A stretch of 64,000 nt of DNA from Affinundibacterium seohonense (GTDB lineage Bacteria > Pseudomonadota > Gammaproteobacteria > Burkholderiales > Burkholderiaceae_D): contig NZ_JACOFW010000021.1 in the NCBI RefSeq assembly GCF_014284305.1, positions 1 to 64,000 of the forward strand. Reading direction: 5' to 3'. This document shows positions 46,518 through 56,329 of this stretch, piece by piece (within the stretch, counting starts at the first letter, position 1; each line of letters starts with the position of its first letter). The translations under genes were made by a program, and so were the position numbers. The notes below the pieces were generated by a model. The model saw only the letters and a program-made list of their open reading frames with translations, did no database searches and was not told the DNA's origin.

Positions 46518-46826
46518 TTATTTAACACTCAATATCCATTTAACCAATGTTTTCGCATCTGCCTCTGACACTTGAGCATTCGCTGGCATTGGAATTGCAC
46601 CCCAAACACCACTACCGCCCTTCAACACTTTAGTCACCAAAATTGCTTCTGCTTTTTTATCACCAGCATACTTTTTCGCAACGTCCCTAAAAGCAGGACC
46701 GACCAACTTAGCATCAACGCTATGGCAAGCCATACAATTTTTAGATTTTGCCAAATCTGAATTTGCCATTGCAGAACCAGATACAACAATCGACAAACTA
46801 GCAGCCAACGTTAACAATGTTTTCAT
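46518..46826 (-). CDS. Class I c-type cytochrome (c551/c552-like)
   Basis: A 102-residue periplasmic protein with a signal peptide (~1-21, ending GSAMA), the heme-binding NCMACH and an axial Met in IPMPAN near the C-terminus, flanked by the usual KVLKGGSGVWG. It carries electrons, probably to a terminal oxidase or a peroxidase. GGAG precedes the ATG at 46824-46826; a TTG one codon upstream is unlikely. Single gene with its own terminator. Confidence 0.93.
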   Translation of the reverse strand: MKTLLTLAASLSIVVSGSAMANSDLAKSKNCMACHSVDAKLVGPAFRDVAKKYAGDKKAEAILVTKVLKGGSGVWGAIPMPANAQVSEADAKTLVKWILSVK

Positions 46827-46997
46827 CAAGAATCTCCAGTTAAAAAATCAATCGTGGTATTTTACCGCTTTTTCCATGATACTGATGTGTCCAACGTGAT
46901 TCAATTCTGCTTCGTTGACCACTACAGCAACTATTCCTATGATAAAGTTTTGTAGTCTTCCCATTTCAACATCTTTATCCAATCGCCTACCGATACT

Positions 46998-47225
46998 ATG
47001 AAACTTCTGATCCTCGTTTTGCTCGCATATGGAATGAAATTACTTGAATTAAGCTTCATGGAGAATATCTCATGGTGGTGGATCAATGGCTTGGGACTGG
47101 CCGCTTTCTTATGGTTTGAATTTTTTGAACGCATGCTGGGTCTGGACAAACGTAAAGACGAAATGCTGCACGAAAAAATGCGCAAAGAAAGACTTAAACG
47201 TGATTTCAAAAATAACAGAAAATAA
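46998..47225 (+). CDS. Small Trp-rich membrane protein (TIGR04438-like)
   Basis: A 75-residue protein with two hydrophobic segments (MKLLILVLLAYGMKLLEL; SWWWINGLGLAAFLWFEFF) and a strongly charged C-terminal tail (KRKDEMLHEKMRKERLKRDF). The WWW motif and layout match the small Trp-rich family of betaproteobacteria. Function unknown. An antisense frame of similar size exists but has no such pattern. Confidence 0.75.
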   Translation: MKLLILVLLAYGMKLLELSFMENISWWWINGLGLAAFLWFEFFERMLGLDKRKDEMLHEKMRKERLKRDFKNNRK

Positions 47226-47287
47226 GACCAACATCAATCTGTTTCGATTTCATCAACCTCTAGCTGCTTTCATCTTTAACCGTCCTC

Positions 47288-48181
47288 ATGCAAATCGAAT
47301 TGCGGCAATTGCGCTACTTTGTCGCCGTTGCAGAAGAACTTCATTTTGGTCGTGCTGCACAAAAACTGCACATGACGCAACCACCGTTATCGCAAGCAAT
47401 TCAAGGCTTGGAAGCAGAATTAGGCACGGCACTTTTTCATCGAACCACACGCCAAATTCAATTAAGCGCTGCCGGTCTAGTTTTATTACCAGAAGCCAAG
47501 CGCCTGCTGGCACAAGCCGAGTTGCTACCAGCGATGGCGCAGAGAGCTGCCGCTGGCGCGATAGGACAACTGCGTTTGGCGTTCGTCTCAATTGCCGATT
47601 ACAGCATCTTACCTCCGGCATTACGCCGCTTTCGCCAGCACTATCATAGTGTCAAGATAGAATTACACGAGGCGACGAGTGATCGGCAACTTGATCTGCT
47701 AGAAAATGATGAGATCGATCTCGCTCTACTCATCCCGCCCATTCCAGATCGCCTAACTACTTTACTCAACTATCGTAAAATCCGCAGCGAAAATTTGATC
47801 TTGGCATTACCGGATGGTTTGGAAAGCCGACCCATGGCAGAACAATTAAGTACCTATAAAGATTTGCCATTAATACTTTTTCCGCGCAAAATTGCGCCTG
47901 CTTTACACGACACCATTTTGGGCTGCTTTCGTGAAGCTGGCTTAACGCCAGTGATCGCGCAAGAGGCGATACAAATGCAAACAATTATTGCCTTGGTATC
48001 TGCCAATATGGGAATGGCGCTAGTACCAGAATCGGTCGCCAATTTACAGCGTGCTGGTGTGCACTATCAAACGCTGGAATTATCACAGTCCATGCAGTAT
48101 TGCGTTGAATTAGGGATCGCCTGGCGTCGAGATACCCATTCACCCGTTATTCAAGCTTTTTTAGACCTTTTAGAAGAATAA
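47288..48181 (+). CDS. LysR-family transcriptional regulator
   Basis: A 297-residue LysR protein: winged HTH (ELRQLRYFVAVAEELHFGRA, QPPLSQAIQGLEAELGTALF) and a periplasmic-binding-like effector domain. BenM/CatR-like sequence style suggests an aromatic or small-acid inducer, but that is a guess. It reads in the same direction as lgt, 4 bp before it, which is unusual for LysR genes and suggests co-transcription. Confidence 0.92.
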   Translation: MQIELRQLRYFVAVAEELHFGRAAQKLHMTQPPLSQAIQGLEAELGTALFHRTTRQIQLSAAGLVLLPEAKRLLAQAELLPAMAQRAAAGAIGQLRLAFVSIADYSILPPALRRFRQHYHSVKIELHEATSDRQLDLLENDEIDLALLIPPIPDRLTTLLNYRKIRSENLILALPDGLESRPMAEQLSTYKDLPLILFPRKIAPALHDTILGCFREAGLTPVIAQEAIQMQTIIALVSANMGMALVPESVANLQRAGVHYQTLELSQSMQYCVELGIAWRRDTHSPVIQAFLDLLEE

Positions 48182-48185
48182 ACTC

Positions 48186-49052
48186 ATGTTGGATCATCCT
48201 AATTTTAATCCTGTCGCGCTCGATCTCGGCTTCTTCAAAATCCATTGGTACGGCATCATGTATCTGATCGCGTTCGCACAATTCATCTTATTAGGTCGTT
48301 TGCGCCTAAGGATGCCACACGTGGCAGCACTTGGTTGGACCAAGGAGCATATCGACGACATGCTTTTTTATGGCGTACTCGGCGTCATTATTGGTGGTCG
48401 CATGGGCGAAGTGATTTTTTATCAGCCTATGTATTTCCTACAAAATCCTTTAGAGATTTTTATGGTCTGGAAAGGCGGCATGTCCTTTCACGGTGGGTTT
48501 CTCGGTGTCTTAATTGCGATGTCCTTGTGGGCGCGCCACGCAAAAATGCCACTGGCGCATGTGTATGACTTTATCGCACCCTTAGTACCCCTTGGTTACG
48601 CGGCAGGCCGTTTCGGTAATTTCATCAACCACGAATTGCCAGGCCGCGCGGCGTCTGCCGAACTTCCTTGGTCTATGAATTGGCCAGGGATTGCCTACCC
48701 AGTTCATCCATCACCCCTTTATCAAATGTTGGTCGATGGTGTATTACTGTTTATCATCGTCTGGCTATTTGCTCGCAAAGCACGACCAGCACTGGCAGTC
48801 GGTGCAGTATTTGTGATGCTATATGGCTGCGCCCGCTTCTTTACTGAATACTTCCGCACACCGGATTATGAAGTGAATTTTATTGGCATGACGATCTCGG
48901 CTGGACAAATGCTGTCGTTGCCGATGATTTTAGTCGGCGCTTTATTGCTATGGTTAGCCTATGCGGGCAAATTCACCCCAGTACAAACATCACCTGCCCC
49001 GGCAAGCAAAACCAAGACATCGAGTTCAAAAACCAAAAAACAAAAAAAATAA
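48186..49052 (+). CDS. lgt: Prolipoprotein diacylglyceryl transferase
   Basis: A 288-residue inner-membrane enzyme that attaches diacylglycerol to the Cys of lipoprotein precursors. Seven helices, the HGGFLG-type motif (MSFHGGFLGVL) and the signature GRFGNFINHELPGR are present, as is HPSPLYQ. The C-terminal ~20 residues are a Lys/Ser/Thr-rich tail. Full length. Located between LysR and enoyl-CoA hydratase genes. Confidence 0.97.
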   Translation: MLDHPNFNPVALDLGFFKIHWYGIMYLIAFAQFILLGRLRLRMPHVAALGWTKEHIDDMLFYGVLGVIIGGRMGEVIFYQPMYFLQNPLEIFMVWKGGMSFHGGFLGVLIAMSLWARHAKMPLAHVYDFIAPLVPLGYAAGRFGNFINHELPGRAASAELPWSMNWPGIAYPVHPSPLYQMLVDGVLLFIIVWLFARKARPALAVGAVFVMLYGCARFFTEYFRTPDYEVNFIGMTISAGQMLSLPMILVGALLLWLAYAGKFTPVQTSPAPASKTKTSSSKTKKQKK

Positions 49053-49076
49053 ACCCGTACAAGAGGAGACAGCCAG

Positions 49077-49850
49077 ATGGACAATATTCGCTGCGAAATA
49101 GAAGGCAATATCGCCTTTGTTACAATATCCAATCCAGACCGACTCAATGCGCTAAATATGGCGATGTGGAATGCGCTGACCACGCACTTCACAACGCTGC
49201 ATCAGAATGACGATCTACGTTGCATTATCATCCGCGGTGACGGCGGTAATTTTGCTGCTGGGGCTGATGTACAAGAATTTGCCACCGTACGCAATACACT
49301 AGCCGACGGTATGCGTTATCACAATCAAGTGATTGCAGCATCTTTAAAAGCGATCAGCGAATGCCAGCATCCGGTGATTGCCGCAATTGAAGGTGTGTGC
49401 GTGGGTGGAGGTCTAGAAATTGCGATTTCCTGTGATATTCGTATCGCCTCACCCGGCTCGCGTTTTGGCATTCCCATTAACAAACTAGGTTTCCCTTTAG
49501 CACCAAAAGAGCTGCAAAGCTTATTGGGCTTAGTGGGCAAAGCTGTTGCTTCTGAAATATTACTAGAAGGTCGCATACTAAATGCTATCGAAGCCAAGCA
49601 AAAAGGATTGGTGCAACGACTTTCTGACGATATTCCAGCTGAAGCACTCGAAACCGCACAAAGAATCGCGCTCGGCGCCCCACTAGCGGCTCGTTTGAAT
49701 AAAAAATTTATTCGTCGCCTCAGCTTTGTACCAGAACGTCTCAACGATGAAGAACAACTTGAAGCCTTCTCGTTTCTACAAACCGAAGACTATCAAGAAG
49801 GCGTACTCGGCTTCTTAGCCAAAAAAGTTCCCGTTTTCACTGGTAAATAA
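49077..49850 (+). CDS. Enoyl-CoA hydratase/isomerase family protein
   Basis: A 257-residue crotonase-fold enzyme. The oxyanion-hole motifs GDGGNFAAGADVQEF and EGVCVGGGLEIAISCDIRIA are clear. The position of the usual second catalytic Glu is less certain, so hydratase versus isomerase cannot be fixed. AGAGGAG precedes the ATG. It is followed 16 bp later by a malonyl-CoA synthetase-like gene, suggesting a small acyl-CoA operon. Confidence 0.9.
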   Translation: MDNIRCEIEGNIAFVTISNPDRLNALNMAMWNALTTHFTTLHQNDDLRCIIIRGDGGNFAAGADVQEFATVRNTLADGMRYHNQVIAASLKAISECQHPVIAAIEGVCVGGGLEIAISCDIRIASPGSRFGIPINKLGFPLAPKELQSLLGLVGKAVASEILLEGRILNAIEAKQKGLVQRLSDDIPAEALETAQRIALGAPLAARLNKKFIRRLSFVPERLNDEEQLEAFSFLQTEDYQEGVLGFLAKKVPVFTGK

Positions 49851-49866
49851 TAACGATGTTCTTGAT

Positions 49867-51384
49867 ATGAATGCCAATCTCTACGCTCTATTCGCAAGTC
49901 ATTTTCCAGACGATCAATCACGCTGCTGCATAGAAACACACGATAGTCGATTTTACAGTTGGTCAGATATAGAACGCGCCAGCGCCATGCTGGCCAACCT
50001 GCTGTGTAGCCTAGAGCTAAGTGCCGATGCGCGGATTGCCGTGCAAGTGGAAAAATCCCCTGAAGCCTTGATTCTCTATCTGGCAACCCTACGCGCCGGC
50101 TATGTTTTCCTACCTTTAAATACAGCCTACCAACACGCAGAAATCAGCTATTTCATCCAAGATGCGGCACCCGAAGTCGTAGTGTGTTCGCCGCAAAATT
50201 TTGGTTGGGTTTCACAAATTGCGTTTCAAGCTGGTAGCAAGCATGTCTTCACCTTGGATGCGCCTGCGCAAGGAAATAATCGCGGCAGTCTGTTGGATAG
50301 AGCCAGCGCCATGTCAGATCAATTTGAGACTGTGCAAAGTCAAACCAATGATTTAGCGGCGATTTTGTACACATCGGGCACAACGGGGCGCAGTAAAGGT
50401 GCAATGCTCACGCACGAAAATTTGTCCTCAAATGCGCTCGTATTAAGAGAAGCATGGGGATGGTGCGAGGGAGATGTCTTGCTACACGCCCTGCCCTTAT
50501 TTCATGTTCATGGCTTATTTGTCGCATCGCATGGTGCCTTGCTAAACGGTAGCAAAATGATTTTTCTGCCGAAGTTCGATGCAGATCAAGTCCTCCACTA
50601 TTTGCCGCAATCAACGGTGATGATGGGCGTCCCAACCTACTATGTGAGGCTGCTGCAAGATGCGCGCTTAGACCAAGCACTGTGTAGCAAAATGCGTTTG
50701 TTTATTTCCGGCTCAGCACCATTATTGACCGACACTTTCAATGACTTTCAACAACGCACGGGTCATACGATTTTGGAACGCTATGGTATGAGCGAGACGA
50801 CCATGTTGACTTCCAACCCTTATGTTGGTGAGCGCAAAGGCGGCACGGTGGGTCTAGCGCTTTCCGGAGTCAGCGTGCGTGTGGTGAACTCGCAAGGAGA
50901 AATATGCAGCGCCAGCGACATCGGTGACATCCAAGTCAAAGGTCCGAATGTATTTAACGGCTATTGGAACATGCCAGAAAAAACCGCCGAAGAATTTACC
51001 GAAGATGGCTACTTCCGCACGGGCGATGTTGGCAAGTTTGATCAAGATGGCTATTTGAGTATCGTTGGACGCAGCAAAGATTTGATTATCTCCGGTGGCT
51101 ACAACGTCTACCCAAAAGAAATCGAAAGCGTCATCGACGACATGCCAGAAGTGGCTGAGTCTGCCGTCATCGGTTTAGCCCACCCCGACTTTGGCGAAGC
51201 CGTTTGTGCAGTGATTGTGCTAAAACAGCATGCGCAATTAGATGCGTCAATGCTCATCACTCGTCTAAAATCACAAATTGCTAATTTCAAAGTGCCTAAG
51301 CAAGTTTTTTTTGTGAGCGAGCTGCCGAGAAATACCATGGGTAAAGTGCAAAAAAATAGTCTCAGGCAGCAGTTCCAAAATTAA
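49867..51384 (+). CDS. AMP-dependent acyl-CoA synthetase, malonyl-CoA synthetase-like
   Basis: A 505-residue adenylate-forming ligase: P-loop YTSGTTGRSKGAMLTHENL, the core LERYGMSETTM, DIQVKGPNVFNGYWNMPEKT, and C-terminal RTGDVG...GRSKDLIISGGYNVYP with the catalytic Lys in NTMGKVQKNSL. Overall it resembles MatB, which makes malonyl-CoA from malonate. Substrate is an inference from similarity. It is probably co-transcribed with the preceding enoyl-CoA hydratase gene. Confidence 0.88.
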   Translation: MNANLYALFASHFPDDQSRCCIETHDSRFYSWSDIERASAMLANLLCSLELSADARIAVQVEKSPEALILYLATLRAGYVFLPLNTAYQHAEISYFIQDAAPEVVVCSPQNFGWVSQIAFQAGSKHVFTLDAPAQGNNRGSLLDRASAMSDQFETVQSQTNDLAAILYTSGTTGRSKGAMLTHENLSSNALVLREAWGWCEGDVLLHALPLFHVHGLFVASHGALLNGSKMIFLPKFDADQVLHYLPQSTVMMGVPTYYVRLLQDARLDQALCSKMRLFISGSAPLLTDTFNDFQQRTGHTILERYGMSETTMLTSNPYVGERKGGTVGLALSGVSVRVVNSQGEICSASDIGDIQVKGPNVFNGYWNMPEKTAEEFTEDGYFRTGDVGKFDQDGYLSIVGRSKDLIISGGYNVYPKEIESVIDDMPEVAESAVIGLAHPDFGEAVCAVIVLKQHAQLDASMLITRLKSQIANFKVPKQVFFVSELPRNTMGKVQKNSLRQQFQN

Positions 51385-51412
51385 TTTTAAGACGCCTCAC
51401 AAAAACCAAACA

Positions 51413-51871
51413 TCACGCCTTATCCAAAAGTTTCAGTACGGCCGTCCATTCCGATGCAGTCACGGGAGTAATCGACAGACGACTCCCTTTCTGCAACACC
51501 ACCATAGTCGCTAAATCCTCATTAGCCCGCATTTCTGCGAGACTCAACACTCGCGTTTTGCGAATCGCCTTCACATCCACCAACATCCAGCGCGGATTTT
51601 CTGGCGTCGATTTTGGATCGTAATAATGACTCTTCGCATCAAACTGCGTCGCATCGGGATACGGTGTGCTAGCGACCTCCGCAATGCCAACCACACCGGG
51701 TTCATCGCAGCTAGAGTGATAAAACAAAACCCCATCACCCAGCTGCATTTGATCACGCATAAAATTACGCGCTTGATAATTACGCACACCAAACCAAGGC
51801 GTAGCACCAAGACGCAAAGCGTCATCGATACTGACTTCGCTGGGTTCTGATTTCATTAGCCAGTATTTCAT
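51413..51871 (-). CDS. EVE domain protein
   Basis: A 152-residue protein consisting of one EVE domain (related to PUA/YTH): KYWLMKSEPSEVSIDDALRL, WFGVRNYQARNFMRDQMQLG, DGVLFYHSS and GVVGIAEVAS. EVE domains are thought to recognise modified bases in nucleic acids. Full length for the widespread stand-alone type. Convergent with the ligase gene. Confidence 0.92.
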   Translation of the reverse strand: MKYWLMKSEPSEVSIDDALRLGATPWFGVRNYQARNFMRDQMQLGDGVLFYHSSCDEPGVVGIAEVASTPYPDATQFDAKSHYYDPKSTPENPRWMLVDVKAIRKTRVLSLAEMRANEDLATMVVLQKGSRLSITPVTASEWTAVLKLLDKA

Positions 51872-51902
51872 TTGATCACCTCAATTTAGCCTAGATTCAA
51901 AT

Positions 51903-53732
51903 CTAAACATTACAGCCATAGCGATTTAACTTTACGCACACTCGATTCAATGCTTCATTTGCTTCCAAATGTCCCAGAGTTTGGGCATTGCGATACCAAT
52001 TCGCTGCCATTTCAAGATCCTGTGTAACTCCATATTTAGCAAACTCAAATACTTCTGCATAAAGAAATTGAGATTTTGGATCACCGTTCTCCGCCACTAT
52101 CTTTAGCCAATCTAAACCTTTCTGCAGATTCACTTTCTTTCCAAACTTACCTTCAAGATAAACTGAAGACAAAGTACCTTGGGCTAAATGATTTCCTTTC
52201 ATTGCGGCTGATTCATACAATTCAAATGCCTCTCTATGATTCACTGGAACTCCGTCACCGCGTTCGTACTTGATTGCTAAATTATATATCGCAGCAGCAT
52301 TGCCAAACTCTGCGGATCGTCGATACCAATACAAAGCTTTCGTCACATCTTTTTCGACACCAATGCCTTCATCAAAATGAAGTGCAACAGCAAGCCAAGC
52401 TTCGGGCATTCCAGCCTCTGCGGCTCCAAACCAGAGCCTATGTGCAGAAGCAGGATCGTAATGCTTTGATTTCTCATTCTGGTAAATTCGAGCCAATCCA
52501 ATATCACCTTCTAAGGATCCATTATCTGAAGCCAGCTTAAAGTATCGAAGTGCTTCATCTTCATTTTTGCTAAAGCCGTCCTTACCTTCGAGAAATCGGA
52601 TCGCTTGAATAACCAAATTAGCCGACGACGCATCTGTCGATATGATTTGCGTGTTCGAACTATCTTTTGATGGATGAGTGCCCGAAGAGTCTAACATTAT
52701 GATACCAATCGACATCACCAAAACAAAAATACAAAAAGCGATTGCGGCCGACCAATCGTTATTTTCGAAAAAATTATTGAGAGCTTTTCGACTCAACTTC
52801 GGCGGCTGGAAAAACTTATACTCCTCAGCCCGTTTATGCCAAGTTTGCAAATTCTCATACTTCGTCACCATCGCCAACCAAGTCGGATAATTGCTCAACA
52901 TCTCATCGATAAAATAAATATTCTCACGCAAAAATTGTTTGGTTGGTGGCGCATCATTTCTAGCGAGGCGTATCAAGCCAACTTGTCGGTTGGTGCGTGC
53001 CTCTTCTTGCAAATTGAATGCACTCATTTCATCGACAGCTCGATCAAGGTAATACCCAAAGTCGTGAAATCTCAATATTCTATGTTTGTCTTGATGCCAG
53101 CCAAAACACTTGACTGCAGCACCAAACAAATCGCCATTGCCCGTCTGCCAGCCTTGCGCTAAGCGCTCGGCGATCAGCCATTCAAACAAATCACGGATTT
53201 CAACATTAATCAAACGCTCATCATCGAGATACATGCGCAACAAAAACTCCGTCTGACCGACTTCTTCTGCTTTCTCACCAAGATGATGGAGAAACTCCAT
53301 GAAAATATTGCGGGCAATATCGATTGCATAAACGACCTGCTCTTCTCCATTTTCTACAGCACTGGAAGTTGGCTCTTGCGAAACATGCTCCGTCGATGCT
53401 ACGTTCTTCGAGTCTACGTAAGTATCAGCAATGACATCATCCTCCTTAGAGGTGGCGACATTCGACTCGCTGTTCACATGAGCAGAAGTAGAGTCCAAAT
53501 CCGTCGATTGCTCACCCTCTGCATTCTGCTCCGCAACATACTGTTCGCGCCAATCTTTACTGCGCGCCCAAGCTAAGGCACGTTCATAATCCTCACGCAG
53601 ACTCTGAAATCCTTCGAGATCATTGTCCTGATCAATTTGTTTTAATGCCTTGGCATAGGCGCGTTTTATCGTGCGTTCATCGGCGTCTTGATCAATCTGA
53701 TGATCAATAAAAAAAGAAGGTATATCAAACAT
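51903..53732 (-). CDS. J-like domain and Sel1-repeat membrane protein (partner of HscC-type Hsp70)
   Basis: A 609-residue protein. The N-terminus (ADERTIKRAYAKALKQIDQD, EGFQSLREDYERALAW) has the helix II/III pattern of a J domain but no HPD motif; DND stands in its place. A low-complexity acidic region follows (~70-130), then a helical region, a membrane segment near residues 335-352 (AIAFCIFVLVMSIGIIML) and at least five Sel1/TPR-like repeats (ALRYFKLASDNGS, ALYWYRRSAEFGN, AFELYESAAMKGN). It lies 14 bp behind the Hsp70 gene, like the hscC-djlB/djlC cluster of E. coli. It probably targets that Hsp70 to the membrane. Confidence 0.85.
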   Translation of the reverse strand: MFDIPSFFIDHQIDQDADERTIKRAYAKALKQIDQDNDLEGFQSLREDYERALAWARSKDWREQYVAEQNAEGEQSTDLDSTSAHVNSESNVATSKEDDVIADTYVDSKNVASTEHVSQEPTSSAVENGEEQVVYAIDIARNIFMEFLHHLGEKAEEVGQTEFLLRMYLDDERLINVEIRDLFEWLIAERLAQGWQTGNGDLFGAAVKCFGWHQDKHRILRFHDFGYYLDRAVDEMSAFNLQEEARTNRQVGLIRLARNDAPPTKQFLRENIYFIDEMLSNYPTWLAMVTKYENLQTWHKRAEEYKFFQPPKLSRKALNNFFENNDWSAAIAFCIFVLVMSIGIIMLDSSGTHPSKDSSNTQIISTDASSANLVIQAIRFLEGKDGFSKNEDEALRYFKLASDNGSLEGDIGLARIYQNEKSKHYDPASAHRLWFGAAEAGMPEAWLAVALHFDEGIGVEKDVTKALYWYRRSAEFGNAAAIYNLAIKYERGDGVPVNHREAFELYESAAMKGNHLAQGTLSSVYLEGKFGKKVNLQKGLDWLKIVAENGDPKSQFLYAEVFEFAKYGVTQDLEMAANWYRNAQTLGHLEANEALNRVCVKLNRYGCNV

Positions 53733-53746
53733 ATTGCGATCTTTGA

Positions 53747-55465
53747 TTATTCAGTAAAATCGGGATGCAGCACGACATCTTGTTCAATTTGATCAAGCGC
53801 TTCGGAAAATTGCTTTTGCGCCGGTGTAATCAGCTTAGGATTTTGTGTTTCGATCACGCGTTCAAACTCCGCAATCTGATGACTCAGCCAATCACGTGCC
53901 TCGCCTTTCAATTGTTGATACACGCGATCTGCACGCGCCAACAAAGTTCGAACTTCGAGCGCATCACGTGGATGCATTTTCAATTTTTCCAATTCAACCA
54001 GACGCTTAGCGATCTCATCCTCGGTGAGTAAACCGGGATTACCTTGAATGAGCATCTTTTGCACTTGTTGCGTGCGAATAACGGTTGCCTGCACTTCCAA
54101 CAAGCCATTTACATCATAAGTGAAGCGTACATCGACACCGTTTTGATCGCGTGGTAAAGGCTCCAAATTTATTTCCAATGAGCCCAATAAAATATTATCT
54201 TTAACGAGGCGTGATTCGCCTTGGTAAATATCAAGCTGCAATAACTTTTGATTGTCTTCAATCGGATAATATTGCGCTACGCGACTGATAGGCACTGTAC
54301 TATTTCTCTCTATGATCGGTGAAAAGTGTCCACTAACATTTTTGTTATTCGCCAAACGCATTGCCACTTCCACACCTAAAGAATACGGCGCAACATCCGT
54401 CATCACCACTTCATCAAGTGCAGCATCTTTCATCTTTAAACCAGCCTGAACCGCAGCGCCCATCGCCACCACTTCATCAGGATTAATCTCGCTGGCAGGA
54501 AAACGTCCGAACATCAAAGTCACCAAACGCTTCACAATCGGCATACGAGTTGCGCCACCAGCCAACACAATACTGTCGAGCTGATTACTGCGTCGATTGG
54601 TATCACGTAATGCACGTTCGACTGGTTCACGGAGACGCTTGATCAGTGGCGCAGCTAATTTCGACAAGCTTTCTTCATCAAATTCAAGTTCCAGAAGTGC
54701 ATCCGTGGTCTGCACTTCCATCTTGGCTTTTTCTTCGGAGGAGAGATCGCGTTTCGCCTTCTCTGCGGCCGCGAACAGTTGTTGCATAAAGCGAGGATCG
54801 TTACGTACTTTGGTCGGAAATGCGTGCTTTTCAATAAAGGCATCGACCATGATCTTAGTGATGTCTTCACCACCCAAATAATTATCCCCAGCAGAGGCCC
54901 GCACTTCCATCACGCCATCGAACATCTCCAAAATCGAGACATCAAACGTGCCACCGCCCAAATCAAAAACCAGAAAGCGACATTCGTCTTTGAACTCATG
55001 CATGCCATAAGCCAAAGCGGCTGCGGTTGGTTCATTCACCAAGCGCTCGACTTTTAAACCAGCGAGTTGTCCCGCAGTGCGCGTCGCTTTACGTTGCGCA
55101 TCAGAAAAATACGCGGGAACCGTGATCACCGCTTCTGTGACAGTTTCACCTAAAAAAGCCTCGGCATCTGCCTTTAAACTTTTGAGAACAAAAGACGACA
55201 ACTCTTCCGCACGAAACTCGCGCTTGCCTAATTTGATTTTTTTGTCGCTCCCCATATAGCGTTTGAACACAGCTGCGGTCAATTCAGGGTGCGTTTGTAA
55301 GCGCTCTTTCGCGGCGCGTCCAACCAAAATACTGCCATCTTCATCGACACTCACACAAGACGGCGTCAAGGTATCGCCCAGACTATTGGGTATCAATTGC
55401 GACTTCCCATCCCGCCAGATCGCTACCAAGCTATTGGTCGTACCCAAATCAATGCCGATTATCAT
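53747..55465 (-). CDS. hscC: HscC-type Hsp70 chaperone
   Basis: A 572-residue Hsp70 starting MIIGIDLGTTNSLVA (AGGTAGG upstream; the frame from 55489 is 8 residues longer). Phosphate loops LVFDLGGGTFDVSIL and VLAGGATRMP are intact and the C-terminal substrate domain is short, as in HscC (Hsc62). Main DnaK proteins are about 640 residues with a longer lid. In E. coli HscC works with special J proteins, and a J-like gene follows here. Confidence 0.9.
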   Translation of the reverse strand: MIIGIDLGTTNSLVAIWRDGKSQLIPNSLGDTLTPSCVSVDEDGSILVGRAAKERLQTHPELTAAVFKRYMGSDKKIKLGKREFRAEELSSFVLKSLKADAEAFLGETVTEAVITVPAYFSDAQRKATRTAGQLAGLKVERLVNEPTAAALAYGMHEFKDECRFLVFDLGGGTFDVSILEMFDGVMEVRASAGDNYLGGEDITKIMVDAFIEKHAFPTKVRNDPRFMQQLFAAAEKAKRDLSSEEKAKMEVQTTDALLELEFDEESLSKLAAPLIKRLREPVERALRDTNRRSNQLDSIVLAGGATRMPIVKRLVTLMFGRFPASEINPDEVVAMGAAVQAGLKMKDAALDEVVMTDVAPYSLGVEVAMRLANNKNVSGHFSPIIERNSTVPISRVAQYYPIEDNQKLLQLDIYQGESRLVKDNILLGSLEINLEPLPRDQNGVDVRFTYDVNGLLEVQATVIRTQQVQKMLIQGNPGLLTEDEIAKRLVELEKLKMHPRDALEVRTLLARADRVYQQLKGEARDWLSHQIAEFERVIETQNPKLITPAQKQFSEALDQIEQDVVLHPDFTE

Positions 55466-55870
55466 GCTGCCTACCTTTATTCTGAGCAAAAAAATAAGTG
55501 CACACTATCTTTCGCTGCAGATATTGTGCACTTGCTATTCACGTGTTGACGAATTTGAAGCATTGTAAAAGGATTCAGATTGCTTGACAATTTTTACATA
55601 TCACGACGAGGGACATTTGCATGTTTAGCAGGCTTACTTTTTTCACGAATAATTTCCTAGCGATGGGATGTTTTTACCAGATCAAAGCAACATGACTCAA
55701 TTCGAAAGATCTAGGCTAATCCAAAACATGAATGAAGAACAAGAAATCAATTCACTCATACAAATTCGTTCTTTTTAAAACAAAATTTGTTTTCATTAAA
55801 ACGAAATGCTATAGTTCCACATCAATTCCTTTTTGGTATTTTGATCCTCTTTCGAATCAGGAGTACATCA
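55466..55870. other. Divergent intergenic region, hscC / RES-Xre
   Basis: About 400 bp, AT-rich. It contains the promoters of both units and the palindrome described at 55777-55793. No gene seen. Confidence 0.45.
55777..55793. promoter_or_regulatory. Palindrome upstream of the Xre antitoxin gene
   Basis: AAAACAAA-A-TTTGTTTT, perfect 8-bp arms, about 80 bp before the antitoxin start. A related half (AAAACGAAAT) follows at 55798. Candidate operator for autoregulation by the antitoxin. Confidence 0.5.
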
Positions 55871-56275
55871 ATGTCAACCTTACTACGCCATCCAGAACCG
55901 CACATTCCCGCCTCCGAAGATCGTGGCGCTTTGGCAAAGATGGTGATGACGCTAATGGATCACTGGCAATTATCAACCGAAGATCAAGCGGCTTTGTTGG
56001 GCATTGCTGCTAGTAATCGCGCGACTCTGACGCGTTATCGTAAAGGGGAAGCGATAGGCACTAATCGTGATCAATATGAACGAGTCGGTCATCTGCTCGG
56101 CATTCACAAAAATTTGCGACTTCTCTTCCCACAAAACCGTGAGCTGGCTTATTGCTGGATGACGACCCGTAATCGTGCTTTCGATAATCTGTCGCCAGTA
56201 CAGGTTGTGCGGGAATGGGGATTTACTGGGCTGTTGATGGTGCGCTCTTATCTTGATCGTGCTCGTGGCGTTTAG
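55871..56275 (+). CDS. Xre/MbcA/ParS-type antitoxin
   Basis: A 134-residue protein with an N-terminal HTH-like part ([20 protein letters not shown]) and the C-terminal MbcA/ParS/Xre domain ([40 protein letters not shown]). It should neutralise the RES toxin encoded 54 bp downstream and repress the operon. The start at [10 protein letters not shown] has AGGAG ten bases upstream. Confidence 0.9.
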   Translation: MSTLLRHPEPHIPASEDRGALAKMVMTLMDHWQLSTEDQAALLGIAASNRATLTRYRKGEAIGTNRDQYERVGHLLGIHKNLRLLFPQNRELAYCWMTTRNRAFDNLSPVQVVREWGFTGLLMVRSYLDRARGV

Positions 56276-56329
56276 TTTTTTCGTCCGTCGCCACTGCATT
56301 TCATCGACACCATCTAACTCTCTCCGCAC

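Noticed and set aside
46937-47209. Minus-strand frame opposite the Trp-rich small protein
   Set aside because: The plus-strand frame has the family pattern; the minus frame is Ser-rich with no recognisable feature.
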